DNA of 64,000 nt. Source: Melastoma dodecandrum (Eukaryota; Streptophyta; Magnoliopsida; Myrtales; Melastomataceae). The stretch lies in contig JARUPY010000309.1 in the NCBI GenBank assembly GCA_029817715.1, positions 40,409 through 104,408 of the forward strand. The letters are read 5' to 3'. The position numbers were made by a program, and so were the translations under genes. Positions 1 through 12,196 of the stretch are shown here, in pieces (position 1 is the first letter of the stretch; every line of letters starts with the position of its first letter). The notes under the pieces were generated by a model. It saw only the letters and a list, made by a program, of their open reading frames with translations, was not told where the DNA came from and did no database searches.

Positions 1-89
1 AGGCCCTACGAGCTCACTCCGTCGGTGGTGTCGCTGGGGGGGGGGGGGGGGTTGACGGCAAAGGCCCTACGAGCTCACTCTGTCGGTGG
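1..89. repeat. 61-bp-period direct repeat with a G16 run
   Basis: A 28-base motif beginning AGGCCCTACGAGCTCACTC occurs at 1-28 and again at 62-89 with one difference. A homopolymer of 16 G lies between the copies at 36-51. The block continues into sequence with a CTATTTATAG motif near 200, as found in LTR promoters, so it may be the edge of a retroelement LTR cut by the window start. The element cannot be named from this part. Confidence 0.7.
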
Positions 90-389
90 AAGGGGAGTTG
101 ACCTATAAACCGGGTCAAGGTATCTAATTCCTAAGGTTGACGAACAAACTTCAGAGTTTTGGCTGTGTATGGTCGTGTCTTGTCTTGAAAAATTCCTCTG
201 CTATTTATAGAGGATTTGTACGTGTTTAACACGTAACAGATAGATCGTGTTGCAGATCGTGTTATAGATCGTGATCCCTAATATCGTGGGAGTGTCTCAA
301 CAACCTCTTTGATATATGGGATCACGTTCCTGGACATTAGGATCAGTTACGATCCTTAACAAACGTGATTGAAAATGAATAAATTTATT

Positions 390-665
390 CCAACCTTGTC
401 GACTTAACTGATCTGTACGGAGTACGACCGACTTGGTCGACTTATCCAGATTTCCGTCGACTTGACCCTACTGGTAGACTTAGCTACTGTTGAGTCATCT
501 TGGTTGATTACCATATTCCTTCGTCGTGAGTCGACCTAGTCGACTCCATTCATAAATCGACTTAGTCGACTTCGTCATAAGTCGACCTAGTCGACTTCGT
601 CATGGGTCGACCTAATCGACTTCGTAGTAAGTCGGCCTAGACGACTATATCCTGAGTCGACTTGG
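390..665. repeat. 25-bp GTCGAC tandem array
   Basis: From about 527 to 661 there are five adjacent units of about 25 bases built on GTCGACCTAGTCGACTTCGT, each containing two GTCGA half-palindromes. From 390 to 520 there are looser, more diverged copies with the same GTCGAC core. Each unit is partly self-complementary. No reading frame crosses the block. It resembles a minisatellite inside an LTR or intergenic spacer. Confidence 0.7.
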
Positions 666-1264
666 AGTGTGACTTGAGTGATTACTGGGTTTCTATTCTA
701 AGCCCAGGCCCGAAATTATTTGCCATGTCAACACTTATTTTCGTAGGATTGTCAGAATAAATTATTTTAAAATTCCTTATGATATTTTTATGAATTGTCT
801 AATCAATAAAAAAATTTACAAAAAAAACATGATAAAAAGAATTACAACAAAAAGAAAGTTCACCTAAAGGAACTCTCATTCACGGAATTTAAAAAGCTCC
901 GGATCTACGATTTCAACTACATCGTGCTTACGCTGTAGCAACACCTGATGGGTGGAATGCTTCTACCATCATCCGTCGAATCTCCGGGAAGCAGTCGCGT
1001 ACGTTCTAAGGCTGATGTTATTATATATCAGGTGTGCCGTGAAAAGTGAAGGGATATTTCGAGTGGTCGTTTCGTTAAGGGGACAACTTCGAGTGGGTGC
1101 AGGGTAACATTATTCGACCGTCTGAAGCGATATTCCGCAGCTCTTGGAGTGTTTGTTGGTCCACTCAATTCCTCGGTAAACATAGATTGGATCATTCTAA
1201 GTGGAGGGTAAGGTGGGGGAAACAAAATGTCCCAAATCAGTTCAAACAGCTGTGAGGTATTATT
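666..1264. other. 3' flank of the lipoxygenase gene, no further gene
   Basis: AT-rich spacer beyond the lipoxygenase stop codon (the gene reads leftwards). It should hold the 3' UTR and polyadenylation site. I see no open frame related to a known protein and no clear repeat. Confidence 0.5.
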
Positions 1265-4200
1265 TCATATTGAAATGCTGTAAGGGACACCTTTCGACGT
1301 CACCCCCGGTTCCGAGAATGGCTTCAGGAGCTCATAAGGAACAATGCCTGCTCCGTTCCTGTTCCTTAGCCTTACATCTGCATTTCGGCTGTCGATGACC
1401 CCTTCCAACTTCTTTAGCCGCCCGTTAAACTTCTCAAAGGCCTCTTTGATGATTGCGTCCTCAGTCCATGCTGGCTCGATGTTCTCTCCCAGGTACTCCT
1501 CGTCAGGACTGTGAGTTGACAGCACATTCAGAATCGCCATTATTATAGTTGCTTGTGTTTGCGACGGGAAGCACTTGAGGAGCACGTTGTGCGGCTTGTT
1601 GTAGAAGAAGTTGAGTGTCTCTGGGTCAGGATCCTCAATCGGGACGTTTATACGAGCAATTGAGGGCCGGTTCGGGAAGTAACCCCCGAAGGTGTACTGT
1701 CCAAAGTTGACGGCAGCATGGTGGCCTGAGGAAACCCAGGCAATGGTTGTCACGATGTGAATGAGATCATCCCGAGTTTTCAGGTCAGGCCACCCGGGGG
1801 AGTCCTTTTTGTCTGCATGTCCAACGGTTCGGACCTCGGTCCACCAACACTGTAGTTCCTGATCAGCAATTATCTCCGGATCGCTTGAGTAGTAATGGTA
1901 GATGTAATCTGACATCCACGATTTCAGAATGTCCCAAAGGCAAAGGCCATCATTTGCAAACGGGTAATCCTCGATCGCTAATTTTAGCCCGTGCGGAGCT
2001 GTCGGGTCTGGTTCTGCCATTCCCCTGCAAATCCACTAGCAAACAGTGATGACCTGACAGGTTTAGATGCTTGTGAATGACGTCAAAATGTTCGTTACCT
2101 ATTGATGAGGTCATTCGGCAAGGCCTGCAAGTTGAACTGCCACTGAAGATCATAAGCAGCGGCTGACAGCTCCATGGAATACTTCCCAGGGGAAAATCCG
2201 ATCTCGATGATGCCGCCTGCACTGATGAGGTACCCACGAGCAAGTGCATTGACCTCCATCGTGTACCGGAAGTGGGGTTGCAACAGCTTGTAGATTGGGT
2301 GCATCACGCTTAGCTGCCGGTTCGCTGATATTATGTAGGGCTCCATCGCGCAGTGAGTCCTCAACCTGCATCCAAAGAATCACATGTAACTTGGTTATCT
2401 TGCGTCTCATTACATCTGTCAATCGGTCAAATACTCAGCGTACCAGTGGGTGACGAGCTCATGGTAAGCAGAGTCGTGCGCGAGGACATGAGCCTTGGCG
2501 ATCTTCCAAAGCCAACTTTCCGTCGAGTGATTACCCGGGGTGAACACGTGTTTCCACTGCCGCTTCCCGTCACCTGGTGGCCGGGTAAGCTCAATCACGA
2601 TGGACTTCAGAGTGCCGTCAGAGGTGAGGAAGAACAAAGTCCGTGAGCCATAGAGAGTCGTATTCTTAAGTTCCCTCACTTTGTTCACAAACGGGAGTAA
2701 TAAGTCGTGGTAGTCAAGAACAAACAGTTTCTTCTTCTTCACTGCCTGCGGGAATCACGAAATGGTGACCAACTATTTCATTCCGACCACCACCCAGTAC
2801 TTCAAATGCACGATCTGTCGGGTGAATAACTGATTAATTATTTATCTTATAATTCAACATGAACCTCCTCGACTGTCAATCCACCAATCTCAAGCTGGAT
2901 GATTTCCGTCGTGATTGCTGACTCTGTTGGACCATAAATCTTCGGGTCTAGCTTGCTCTTCAGCGGCCACTCCTGCAAAACCCAACTTTGATCAGCACCT
3001 CGTAACTGTATAACGATGATCGAGCTCGATCGTGTTTTACCTTCACCAATTCGATAGCATTGGGGTTGATCCCCGCTAGTGTCTGTCGGGCGAACTCCTC
3101 GTCTCGAAGCCAGAAGAAGTTGTCCCCTGTAGAAGTTGTTAGAAACAAGAGAATTACATCCCATCGCATAACTTAGAGACAAACCTTTTGAGAGACGAGC
3201 TTACGTTCCCAAGTTTCTGGGGATTCGAAGCAGATGATGGATTCAGTAATTTTTCCGGCGGCCTTGACAAGCCATGGAAAGACATTCTGAAGGGAACCTT
3301 TCTTTGTTAACCCCTTCAGTTTGATGCTCAATTTGAAGAGGTCGTCGCTGGCAGTGAAGAATGGGAACTCTTTGTCCGCGTCCTCGAGGACGCCCACTAT
3401 GGAGGGGACAGCCGCATGGAAGACCGGGAACAAGGACATGGCTGAAGAGTTCTTGCTCTTCAGCGACGAGAACTGCTCGTCCCTTGGCACGTAGATGAAG
3501 CTGCTCCTGGTTTCTGCTCGGGGATCTGATAACATCCATACCCAAAACCGTTAATCGGAATGATCAGGTAACTTCCGTATAGTTCAATTGAATTTGAAAT
3601 GGATTGGACTAAGACTGCCTGTGCATTAAAAACGAAAAAAAAAAAAAAACATGACCTGATAATACATGTAATAATATTAAACTGTCTGTGCGAGGCTGAT
3701 TTGGTCTTGTAACGACGATGTTAATATTATGAGTAAAATGCATTTGTGGTTTCAATACGAGTTAGTTTAAATGATTTAGAATTTATAGGCTTTATTTCTA
3801 ATTTGAGTTTCATAAACTTAGAAAAACTTCATGTTACAACTTCATTCCACCCGTTAATTCTTGGAATGATTAAAACTGAAGTATGAGACACAGGAAATTT
3901 ATTGAAAACATTAGAAATTTCAAAATGTATGCTAAGAAAATAGTAATTTTAAGGTCTTAAAATTGAAACTTTGTATATTCTGAAGTGGTCAGAAATAAAA
4001 AGAAATCTTTAAATGGGAAATGACATCGTTCTTAAAAGCTTACCGGATTTCGAGAGGGGGCGCCCAGTACGGCATCGCCGAGGATAAGGGAACTCCTTGT
4101 TCCCGCCGAGGAGGGGTCTCCTCATCTCGACCCCGGCATCCGGGTTCCCGATGTCGTTGTACACATCGTAATCGTATATCCTATCGAAGGATTTCCTCTT

Positions 4201-5880
4201 CCCTCTGCCATTCCCTCGCAGGGTCTCCAGCTCCTCCTCCCTCAGCTTCTTCAACCCGCTTGGGGTCTGGCTTGGCAGGTATGGCTGTGACCAAGGAATC
4301 GCGACCACACCAACGTCACAAACATACCACCAACCAAACAGGCATGGCGAGTGAACATGAAACAAACGAACCCATACAACAGATGACTTTTCGTCCCCTG
4401 GTCCTGTAAACCCTGGACCACGATCTTACGACAACTTACGGTAAGCCAACTTAAACGTCCTATGGTTTTTGTCTGGCGACCCTACTACCAAACAATTGCT
4501 TAGAACTTTGGGTTCGATGGAGGGAGTTTTTAACGAAATCGGGGGACCACACCTGAACAAAGGAATCTACGTACCCTATCCTCCACTCCAAATGAAAACG
4601 TTTTTCACCCACACCTCCTCTTCTGTGTCCTCATGTAATAAAACGACTAGATTCCAAATTGATTTTTTTATATATATTTAAAAAGAAATATATATTGTTT
4701 TCTCTTATTACTGTCAGATTTATTCGTGAAATATATTTTCCCCGTCATTCACACGTACTTATTTAAGCATAATTTTTCTGTTAGTTTATAACTTTTCATA
4801 ATGGGGCGTCGTTTTCTATTATACCTAAATCAATCGAGATGACTCGGTACATTATATAAATTATGGTTTATTATATTTTGGTTCAACAAAAAACTCAGTT
4901 TTATTGAAACCTATTGCTTGGTATTTAAAAAAAAAAAAGTTTAATATACTTATCGGGGCATTTACTTTGAATTTTTTTAAAATAAATTTAGTCCCTTCAA
5001 TTCTAAAATTCTAAAAGAAGTTTTCAGATTTGAAATGAACATCGTGAATATTTTTTTTCCCAAAAGACATATCGGACCTTTATTTTTCTAACCTTGTTAA
5101 AGAAGAATACCCTCTTCTGGGGGTTATCGAACTTGGATGCAACCCAGGAACGACACGAGATGGTGACCTGACCGGTATGCAGCCCATCGAGGGTAATGTC
5201 CTCCAAGAACATCTCCTTGTGGTGTTCATTCTCCATGATCACGGCCCCTATTGCCCCGAAATCGCCATCAACCTCGAGCTCGCACTCATACTTCGCCTCC
5301 CCATCCTTCTCCCCCGTCTTTTTTGCAAACCCCTTTATCGTCTCCTTTTCTTTCCCAGTCTCTTTAACGCCACAAAAGATAAAAACAAATTTCAATGCAA
5401 AAGACAAAAAATACCTATCTTTGTGTATCCGACAAGAAAAGACCAAGTATATGATTACAATTTGATAGGTAGAAAAGGGTTATATCTGGGCCGCCTGTAC
5501 TTACTGGGATCTAGCTCCGAACTAACGAGCTCCAGCAGGATCGATTTACCGAGCAAGTCGATAACCTCGTCCAGCCCTTCTTTTACCCCAATCCTCGACA
5601 GAATACTATCGCCCGTCTTCACGGTTAACACTAGCTTCACCTTGATGGACTCGTGATTGAAGGACGTCGCCACCGCCTTGATTAGATTGCGAGTTGGCCT
5701 ACGACCTTCTCGAGTGATATTACTACCCCTAATGTCACTTGTGCAAGCATTCCAGAGTCCACGTTGCGAGTGAACCGGCCAGAAGGGCGTACCGCTGCCA
5801 TGTAAGAAGGTCTTGTTGTTCGGCAGGACCAGAGTTTGTGGCGAAAGACAGGGCAGCGGGTGGAGAGGGGTTGCCACCAT
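1265..5880 (-). CDS. LOX2: Chloroplast 13-lipoxygenase (type 2), nine exons, intact
   Basis: Adds oxygen at C-13 of linolenic or linoleic acid in plastids, the first step to jasmonates and green-leaf volatiles. Inferred exons, 5' to 3': 5880-5505, 5361-5093, 4284-4044, 3525-3205, 3126-3041, 2972-2865, 2745-2444, 2365-2099, 2024-1265. All introns are GT-AG and the joined frame gives 909 residues, normal for plastid lipoxygenases. Residues 1 to about 65 look like a transit peptide. A PLAT/LH2 domain follows to about residue 215, then the catalytic domain with [36 protein letters not shown] and YGSRTLFFL. Expected iron ligands are all present: His567 and His572 (THWLRTH), His759 and Asn763 (HHAAVN), and the C-terminal Ile909 (SISI). 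The Cys-Phe pair in KCFPSQ fits 13-specificity. The start at 5880 was chosen because the in-frame ATG at 5979 abuts the TATA box. The symbol is family level only; LOX2 paralogues cannot be told apart here. Confidence 0.95.
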
Positions 5881-5982
5881 CGCAACTTTCCTTCGGACAA
5901 GGATGTCAATGTCGAAGATTGGAGGACCGAGAAAGTAGTTCCTTTTTTTGTTGATGGAATAGGGAAGATGAGGATGCATTGG

Positions 5983-5990
5983 TTTATATA
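5983..5990 (-). promoter_or_regulatory. TATA box of the lipoxygenase gene
   Basis: TATATAAA on the minus strand. A start site about 30 bases downstream (near 5955) leaves a leader of about 75 bases before the ATG at 5880, whose context (GCGATGG) has the favoured G at +4. An in-frame upstream ATG at 5977-5979 would lie between the TATA box and the transcription start, so it is unlikely to be used. Confidence 0.7.
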
Positions 5991-6255
5991 GGAGAAAAGT
6001 TTGGTCGGGGATGATATGTCAATCCTCAGGAAATTTTTAAACGTGGAAAACGTAAGAATTGAGTTCCTACAACGTCACTAGACATAATCAAGAATGGTCA
6101 GGGACCAAAATTTAATCATGGGCGTGCGAGTTCAACGTAACCAAGACAACATCTTTTTGGTGAGTCGAAGGAATGCAAAGAACATTACGCAATCTGTTAA
6201 GTGTGACACGTAACAAGTTGAGCGGCCATTTGTCGGGGCTTGGCCAAGTTAACAA

Positions 6256-6291
6256 CACGTGAAACACATCAAATGGAGACATTTTCACGTG
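6256..6291. promoter_or_regulatory. Two G-boxes (CACGTG) in the lipoxygenase promoter
   Basis: Perfect palindromic CACGTG hexamers at 6256-6261 and 6286-6291, 30 bases (about three helical turns) apart and roughly 300-340 bases upstream of the predicted transcription start. G-boxes are bound by bHLH proteins such as MYC2 and by bZIP proteins, and MYC2 drives jasmonate-pathway genes including lipoxygenases. A role here is inferred from position and known biology. Confidence 0.6.
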
Positions 6292-6340
6292 GCCTGGTGA
6301 AGCCCGAGGCTTGGTACAATAGTTTCTCACGGCGCTTCAT

Positions 6341-6346
6341 TTGACC
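6341..6346 (+). promoter_or_regulatory. W-box-like TTGACC upstream of the lipoxygenase gene
   Basis: TTGACC matches the WRKY-binding W-box core and lies 50 bases upstream of the G-box pair. Six-base matches occur often by chance, so function is unproven. Confidence 0.35.
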
Positions 6347-6399
6347 CAGACAAAAATCAGTACAACGTCCGATTACCCCCCCAATCCCATCGAGGTGGT

Positions 6400-7561
6400 C
6401 CTCCTTTACCTCGTATAATTCAGTGGGTTGTGATCAATGTTTGCTCACGAAAGAAATGCTGCTTAATAAGCATATAATTTACATTGATCAATTTTCGGTA
6501 TTATTATCTTTACAGCATAACGATTTTTCACTGTTTATTATTATCAAATCAAAGTCATTAGCTACTTCCTAAATTAATAATCTGTAGCTATTCGAATCTA
6601 ATTTAATTTTCAAGATGAAATTATTATCTAAAGTATGGGATAACTATTTGTTGAGAATTAAACGAGACGGTATATATGTTATATGTAATATAAGGGTTAT
6701 ATATACATATCGTTGGTAGTAATAGCGGAAAACTCACACATGTTGCAACTGTAAGTATTGAGATTTGAATTGATTGTTTCGGTTGATTCTGCCTTCCTAG
6801 ACTGAGAGTGCTTTTGATGAAAAGATTTCGGATTCGGCGGACTACGAACATCGTTGTATTCGGCGGACTACGAACATCGTTAATTCGCATGTAGAGATTA
6901 TTTTTCTTGAGACTGCATAATTTTGATGACATTGGACACGCCACATGAAGTGTCTACGTTTAAACGAAACGTCAATTGAAAGTTCTCTGTGATTTGAATC
7001 GGCCATCATTAGCATTGTATGGCAAATATAAGATTCTTTAAGTATTTCGATTTCTGGAAGTGATGTTGTTATACGTCCTGACAACATTGTTGTGTATTCT
7101 CGTGTTGTTATAAATGCGTATAACAATATCATTTTTAAATTAGGAACAATTGCTTTGGATATGCCTAAATAAGAATAGAATTTTCTAGCATTATCTCAAA
7201 CGGATATTATTCGCTCAAATCGTATATTATTTTGTATCATGATATAAAGTATAATGTTTTTATCATTATATTTTAGAGTTGAATTAATATAAATTTTTGA
7301 AAATGAAAATATATAGGATGTCTCGCTTTTACCTACAAGTTCGAGCATTCATGACAATTGACATTGGCTACTGTACAACTCTGATATCAGAGCCAAAGTT
7401 CGACGGTTTGCGTCTATGGCCGCAGAAGCCCACCTAACACTTGAACATGGAAATCGCAAAAATGGTCATGCTCAATTCATAAATGATATAATCTACTGGC
7501 TTTTCCCAGAGGAAAGATAAATTATGGAATAAAATGACATAAAAGCCACCTAATCTAAATA
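6400..7561. other. Intergenic spacer between lipoxygenase and Copia element
   Basis: AT-rich, no recognisable coding sequence on either strand. It contains one clean tandem duplication: ATTCGGCGGACTACGAACAT plus a few more bases at 6832-6857 and again at 6858-6881. Nothing else was recognised. Confidence 0.5.
6832..6881. repeat. Two-copy 26-bp tandem duplication
   Basis: Two adjacent copies, identical over 24 bases, of a motif starting ATTCGGCGGACTACG. Perfect identity suggests a recent slippage or repair duplication. Confidence 0.8.
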
Positions 7562-7947
7562 TGTTGAGCACATGATCCTCGATCCCTAGACTTAATCTAG
7601 GAAACCCACCTAAAATCTGAAGACAAAACAAAGGCGGAAGATGCATGACAAAGAAAGGAATTGTTCTGGCTTATTTTCTTATCAGATGATCGTACAAAAT
7701 GGGGAGACATACCATATTTATAAGGAAGCCTTGGGTCTCAAATGACAATGGATTCTCAACGCCAATGTATCATTCTAACCATAAGCTTAATTCTATAATT
7801 ATCTTTTCTACATTTGTTGTTTCTCCGCCGTAAGTTTACATACCTAACAAGAGAATAAGAGAATCTCTAGATAAATCTACCTACTCCAAGACATTAAATG
7901 AATTCTAGATTTATCCGGAAGATGAGGGTCGGTGTTGATCTCCAACA
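7562..7947 (-). repeat. 3' LTR of the split Copia element
   Basis: 386 bases. It shares AAACCCACCTAAAATCT, ATGACAATGGATTCTC, ATAAGCTTAATTCTA and TTTGTTGTTTCTC in order with the LTR at 28050-28353, with many indels, so the insertion is not recent. A minus-strand TATA (TATAAATATGG near 7718) lies in the expected region. Confidence 0.8.
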
Positions 7948-7968
7948 CTCCCCTCATCACCAACTTCA

Positions 7969-9894
7969 TCATCTTGTCATATCGAGTTGTGAGCGAAACT
8001 CTAGTAGCTTGCTTGCGTTACGTCCGTTGGTGAAGATGTCGGCAGTTTGACCTTCTGTTTCGACGTATTGCAACTTAATCTTTCTTTGGAGCACCTTCTC
8101 TCGTAATAACTTATAATGGACATCCACGTGCTTTGTTCTTGCATGGAACACTAGATTTTTGGCAACGATAAAGAAACAACATATGTTGTTCTTTGATATA
8201 GGTCTCTTAGTAGCTGCATTATCCATGTAATTATTTGAGTTGTGCTTACAGCAGCTCTGTACTCTTCTAATGTTGTTGAGAGTGACACTGTCAGCTGATG
8301 TTTACTGTACCATGATATTGCTCCCCATAAAACGCTGAAAACGTATCATGTGATAGATCGTCATGTGTCATGGTCTCCGATGTAATCAGCATCGCAATAT
8401 CCGACGAGTTTGCGATCTCCTTTGGCCTCATAGAAAATCTTGTAATCATGTGTACCCTTTATACATGTTAGTATTCGTCGGACTGCTTCGAGATGAGGCT
8501 TCTTTAGAGATTGCATAAACCTGCTCACCAGGCCAGCGACACACGATATGTCTGGTCTTGTATGAGTAAGGTATATTAGACTTCCCACTAGTATACGATA
8601 CATTATCGACACTTCAAGATACTTGTCTTCATTCGTGCTAAGCTTGGTGTTGAACTCAGTGGGTATTGATATCGGCTTACGCTATAACATCCCACATTTC
8701 TTTAGCAACTCTCTCGCATATTTTTCTTGATATAAAAGTTTTGGAATTTGTTCAACTTCCAGTCCAATGAAGTGCTTCACCTCTACCAACTACTTCTTAT
8801 GAAATCGCACAGAAAGATTCTCTTTGATCTAGGTGCAATCAACTCATGTGATGATTAGATCATCTACATACACGAGTACCACTACGGTTTTCTCTTCTCG
8901 AACTTCAACAAAAAGGTTTGAGCCGGTTACAACTTGGCTGTATCCACTTTGAAGTAAGAACTTTACGATCTTATAGTATCCACTTGATCCCACATAACAC
9001 CTTTCTTAATTTGTCGTCGTTGTTTGGACGATCCTTGTCTGCAAGTCCCTGAAGTTGTTTCATATGGATCTATCTAATTCTTTACTTAGAAAATCATTTT
9101 TCACATCCATCTGCCATAGCTTCCAACACTTGCTTACAGCTAGAGGGAGCAGAATTCGAAGAGTTGTTATCTTCGCAACTAGACTAAAGATCTCGTCATA
9201 GTCAAAGTCGTACTGTTGAGAGACAGATCGAGCGACAATACGAGCCTTATAGTTCTCTATTGAACCATCTAGGTGAGTCATCACTTTTTATACCACTTGT
9301 AGGTACATTGTATCTTGCCACACTTTGTGCTTCAATGCTTCTTCAAAAGTGGAGGGCTCTTGTGGATCGACATTTTTCGTAAGTATACCATCTATGTATC
9401 ATATGGGAGGTCTTCGTTGTTATGTGGATCTCCTTAAACTGTGTTGCTCTATCTCTAGCTTCTTCTACAAAGGTCTCTCTCCTTCTACATCAGTGTACCC
9501 TATTCCAGTAGGATCGTCTTATATCTCTTCGATTATAGCCGTCAGGGCTACTTTCTCCCCTTGTTCCACAAGCATCTTGTCTTATGCTTTATTGTTCCCG
9601 TGTGGGATCAATGCAGCTTCATCATTTTCTCTCCATGTCGTACCCAACGAAGACACACTTAGGTCGCCTTTTTGTCGAATTTACTTTGCAGATGGTTGAG
9701 GATGAACACATGGCAGACATATCCAAAGATGTGTAAGTGCCTTACTGTAGGCGTCATCTTCCAAAATCTCGAATGGTTTCTTAAAGTGTAGGCGAGCTTG
9801 GGGTAGTCGGTTTGCTATATCTACAGTCCTCTTTATGCATTCCTCCAAATATTTTCTTGAGAAATTTCAGGAGTACATCATGTTTCTACATACT
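7969..9894 (-). pseudogene. Copia reverse transcriptase and RNase H, decayed
   Basis: Minus-strand fragments in several frames. At 9284-9060 there is the start of the Copia RT domain (YKARIVARSVSQQYDFDY and WQMDVKNDFL). At 8870-8859 there is an intact YVDD catalytic motif followed by LII. At 8612-8361 there is the RT-RNase H connection (LVGSLIYLTHTRPDI, LVGYCDADY). At 8226-7969 there is the end of RNase H (HYKLLREKVLQRKIKL, TADIFT). Stops and frameshifts separate these blocks. The Gypsy insertion at 9895 cuts this side away from the rest of the integrase. Confidence 0.85.
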
Positions 9895-12189
9895 TGTAAT
9901 ACCTCAAATCCATTTTTTATTTTTATTAACAAATAATTTTTCTTTCCCATAATCCTCCCAATCAGTTCAAGATTTCATGCTTTCTTTACTTGATTTATTT
10001 TCTCAGATAATCTCCAATCAATTAACGATTTCAGGAGATGTTGATTTATCTGATTCTGGGAGATAAAATCAATTGATATTTTTTAGCCTTGATTTATCTG
10101 ATCCTCCAATCAGTCATTGATTTCCTTCCCTAAGGAATTCTTTCCTAAAGGAGGAGGAGCAGACACACTTTAAAAAGAATCCGACACTAAGGGAGGAGGA
10201 CAGAGACGTTCTCCCACTTTCATACGCACCCACTTTAGAGAGACGATCCACCTTTCAGAGATTCTCCAGCAGTTCCCCCAGACGTTGGTTCCTCCCTCTT
10301 CATTCAGCGACCCCAAGGTAGGTCTAGCCATGCCCACGGAGAAACCCCCATCGCCAGCTCAAACTCGATAGACGTCAACCACGACCGGGATTCGCCACTG
10401 GACAACAAACGTGATGGCCGTTGATTCTTTTGGACGCAGTAGCGGCAGCCGAAACCCGAAAAAATCACTTCCCGTAGCCACTTGGCCTTTCGGGAGGTTT
10501 CTTTTGCTACTGATATTTTCTTTTCATACGCAGATCATGAAATTGAAGATGATGTTTTGGTGTTCCCCTTTTCAACCTCGATCGTCCAACGACGACCTCC
10601 TCAAATCCGGCGGACAGCAAATCCTCTCACTCTCCGCGAGATAAACTCACATAGACGTAGCCCCAAAGGTAAAATTTGATGTCTTCATATTTTGTCCAAC
10701 TTTAATTGTTTTTATTTCGTTTGTTAGTATATACTTATATATATATTATTGGTTATTTTTATTATTATTAATTACGATTTTTATATAATTACTATTATAA
10801 TTTATTTTTTTTATACTTCAACAAAGTCTCAATTTTATGTAAGAAAATATATATAAATTAATTTCTTTTTTTCACTTCACGTCCTTTTTAACGTTAATAT
10901 TTTTAATCGAGTTATTTTAATTATCAATTAAATCATTTTTCCATATAATTTAATTCAATTTATTTTTTTAAATTGTCAATTAAACCACTTTCTCATAATA
11001 AATCAATTTACCTTTTCTTAAACATATCGCACGTATGCTTGTTTGTTAAACAATAATTATTTTTAATATTTTTAATTCTCGATTAAACCAACTTTTTAAA
11101 AAAAAACATGTCGTACGTTTTTTTTAAACAATAATTACTTTTGTTGTTTTTTTTTAATTATTGATTAAACCATTTTTTTTAAAAACATATATATATATAT
11201 ATATATATATTTTAATTCTCAATTAAACTAATTAAAAAAATAATTAATTTACTTAAAAAAAACAGAAACACGAGGAAAACATGTAATTGGTGATAGATTA
11301 AATTATTGTTATTATTTAAATTTTTTTAACCACTTCTTTTTTCTTTTGCATAAATAATTTTAACAAAAACTTCGGGGAGCCCGTGGTGGAGGCATATCAC
11401 TAAAGCAGCCCCAAGTGACGAATTCAACAACAACATAAGCTCCCCCCCCTCTCGAAGCCGGACCTCAGGTACATGAGGGTGGTGCGGGCCTCCCGATTTT
11501 CTTTATTTCCACATGTAACGGGTCGTGGGCCTAAGTGCATAGGCCCACGACCACCACCCTTCCCCGCTCTCTTTGATCTCGATAATTGTCTATACATGTC
11601 CGCATGCCTTAGGCCCATAGGATTTTCATCGCATGTTATTTGTAAGACAAATAAACATGAGTTCAGGCCCAAAAAGCCCGAATCGGGTCCAACGCCCGTA
11701 AAATAGAGACATGAGTCTGGAGTGATGGCCGGATCGGGTCCAACGCCCGTTAAACAGAAACGAATTCTTTGGAGCAAACGCCACAATTTCACAATGTCTA
11801 AGTGTAAGCGCCAGTAATTAAGGATCCTCGAACCACTGTTTTTTTCCGACTTAAAACAGATTTTATAAATAAAGTTGGTGGCGACTCCGTATAGTTTACC
11901 TTGGTTAAACAACAACAACATTTTCTTTACGGAGCCATTTTGGATGAGGAACGGACGACACGATTCGCTCCCGATTTCTCCCAAAAGTTCCTTCTTTGAA
12001 TCATGCGTCGACGGTCGGCGAGGGCCCGAGCAGGCCCAGTTAGGAGCCCAGGGAGGGATCACCCAATTCCCTTCTACAGCGTCCGACGCTCGAGTCGCGA
12101 CGTCGACTGGTTGGGCCTTAGAGAGCGGGCCCGGATCCTCGGGACGTTCGAACCGCCACGCGCGTGCTAGGTCGGAAGCCGCACGTACA
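9895..12189 (+). repeat. 5' LTR of the Tat/Ogre element
   Basis: Boundaries are set by TG...CA, the ATACT target duplication on the left and the primer site seven bases beyond the right end. It includes a very AT-rich middle (10680-11340) with an (AT)n run near 11190, and a GC-rich 3' third with CGGGTCCAACGCCCGT motifs. At 11879-11889 it carries TGGCGACTCCG, the same 11 bases that start the functional primer site at 12197. Short open frames here are not genes. Confidence 0.92.
11879..11889 (+). other. Primer-site-like motif inside the LTR
   Basis: TGGCGACTCCG preceded by a GTTGG/GTCGG, as in the primer site at 12197, which is preceded by CTCGGA. The same motif lies at 25814-25824 in the other LTR and at 44466-44476 in the LTR fragment near 44 kb, each roughly 250-320 bases before the LTR end. 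It is explained in the findings as a possible relic of an older LTR end. Confidence 0.75.
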
Positions 12190-12196
12190 TCTCGGA

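Noticed and set aside
5179..5656. Plus-strand open frames over the first two lipoxygenase exons
   Set aside because: They are the complement of exons whose minus-strand translation clearly matches the PLAT domain of lipoxygenases.
7381..7395. GATATCAGAGCC resembling a Copia primer site
   Set aside because: It lies outside the LTR at 7562 and in the plus orientation, with no LTR end before it; probably a chance match or an older relic.
9325..9699. Plus-strand frame of 124 codons
   Set aside because: Lies antisense to the Copia integrase-RT linker region, and its sequence shows no domain.
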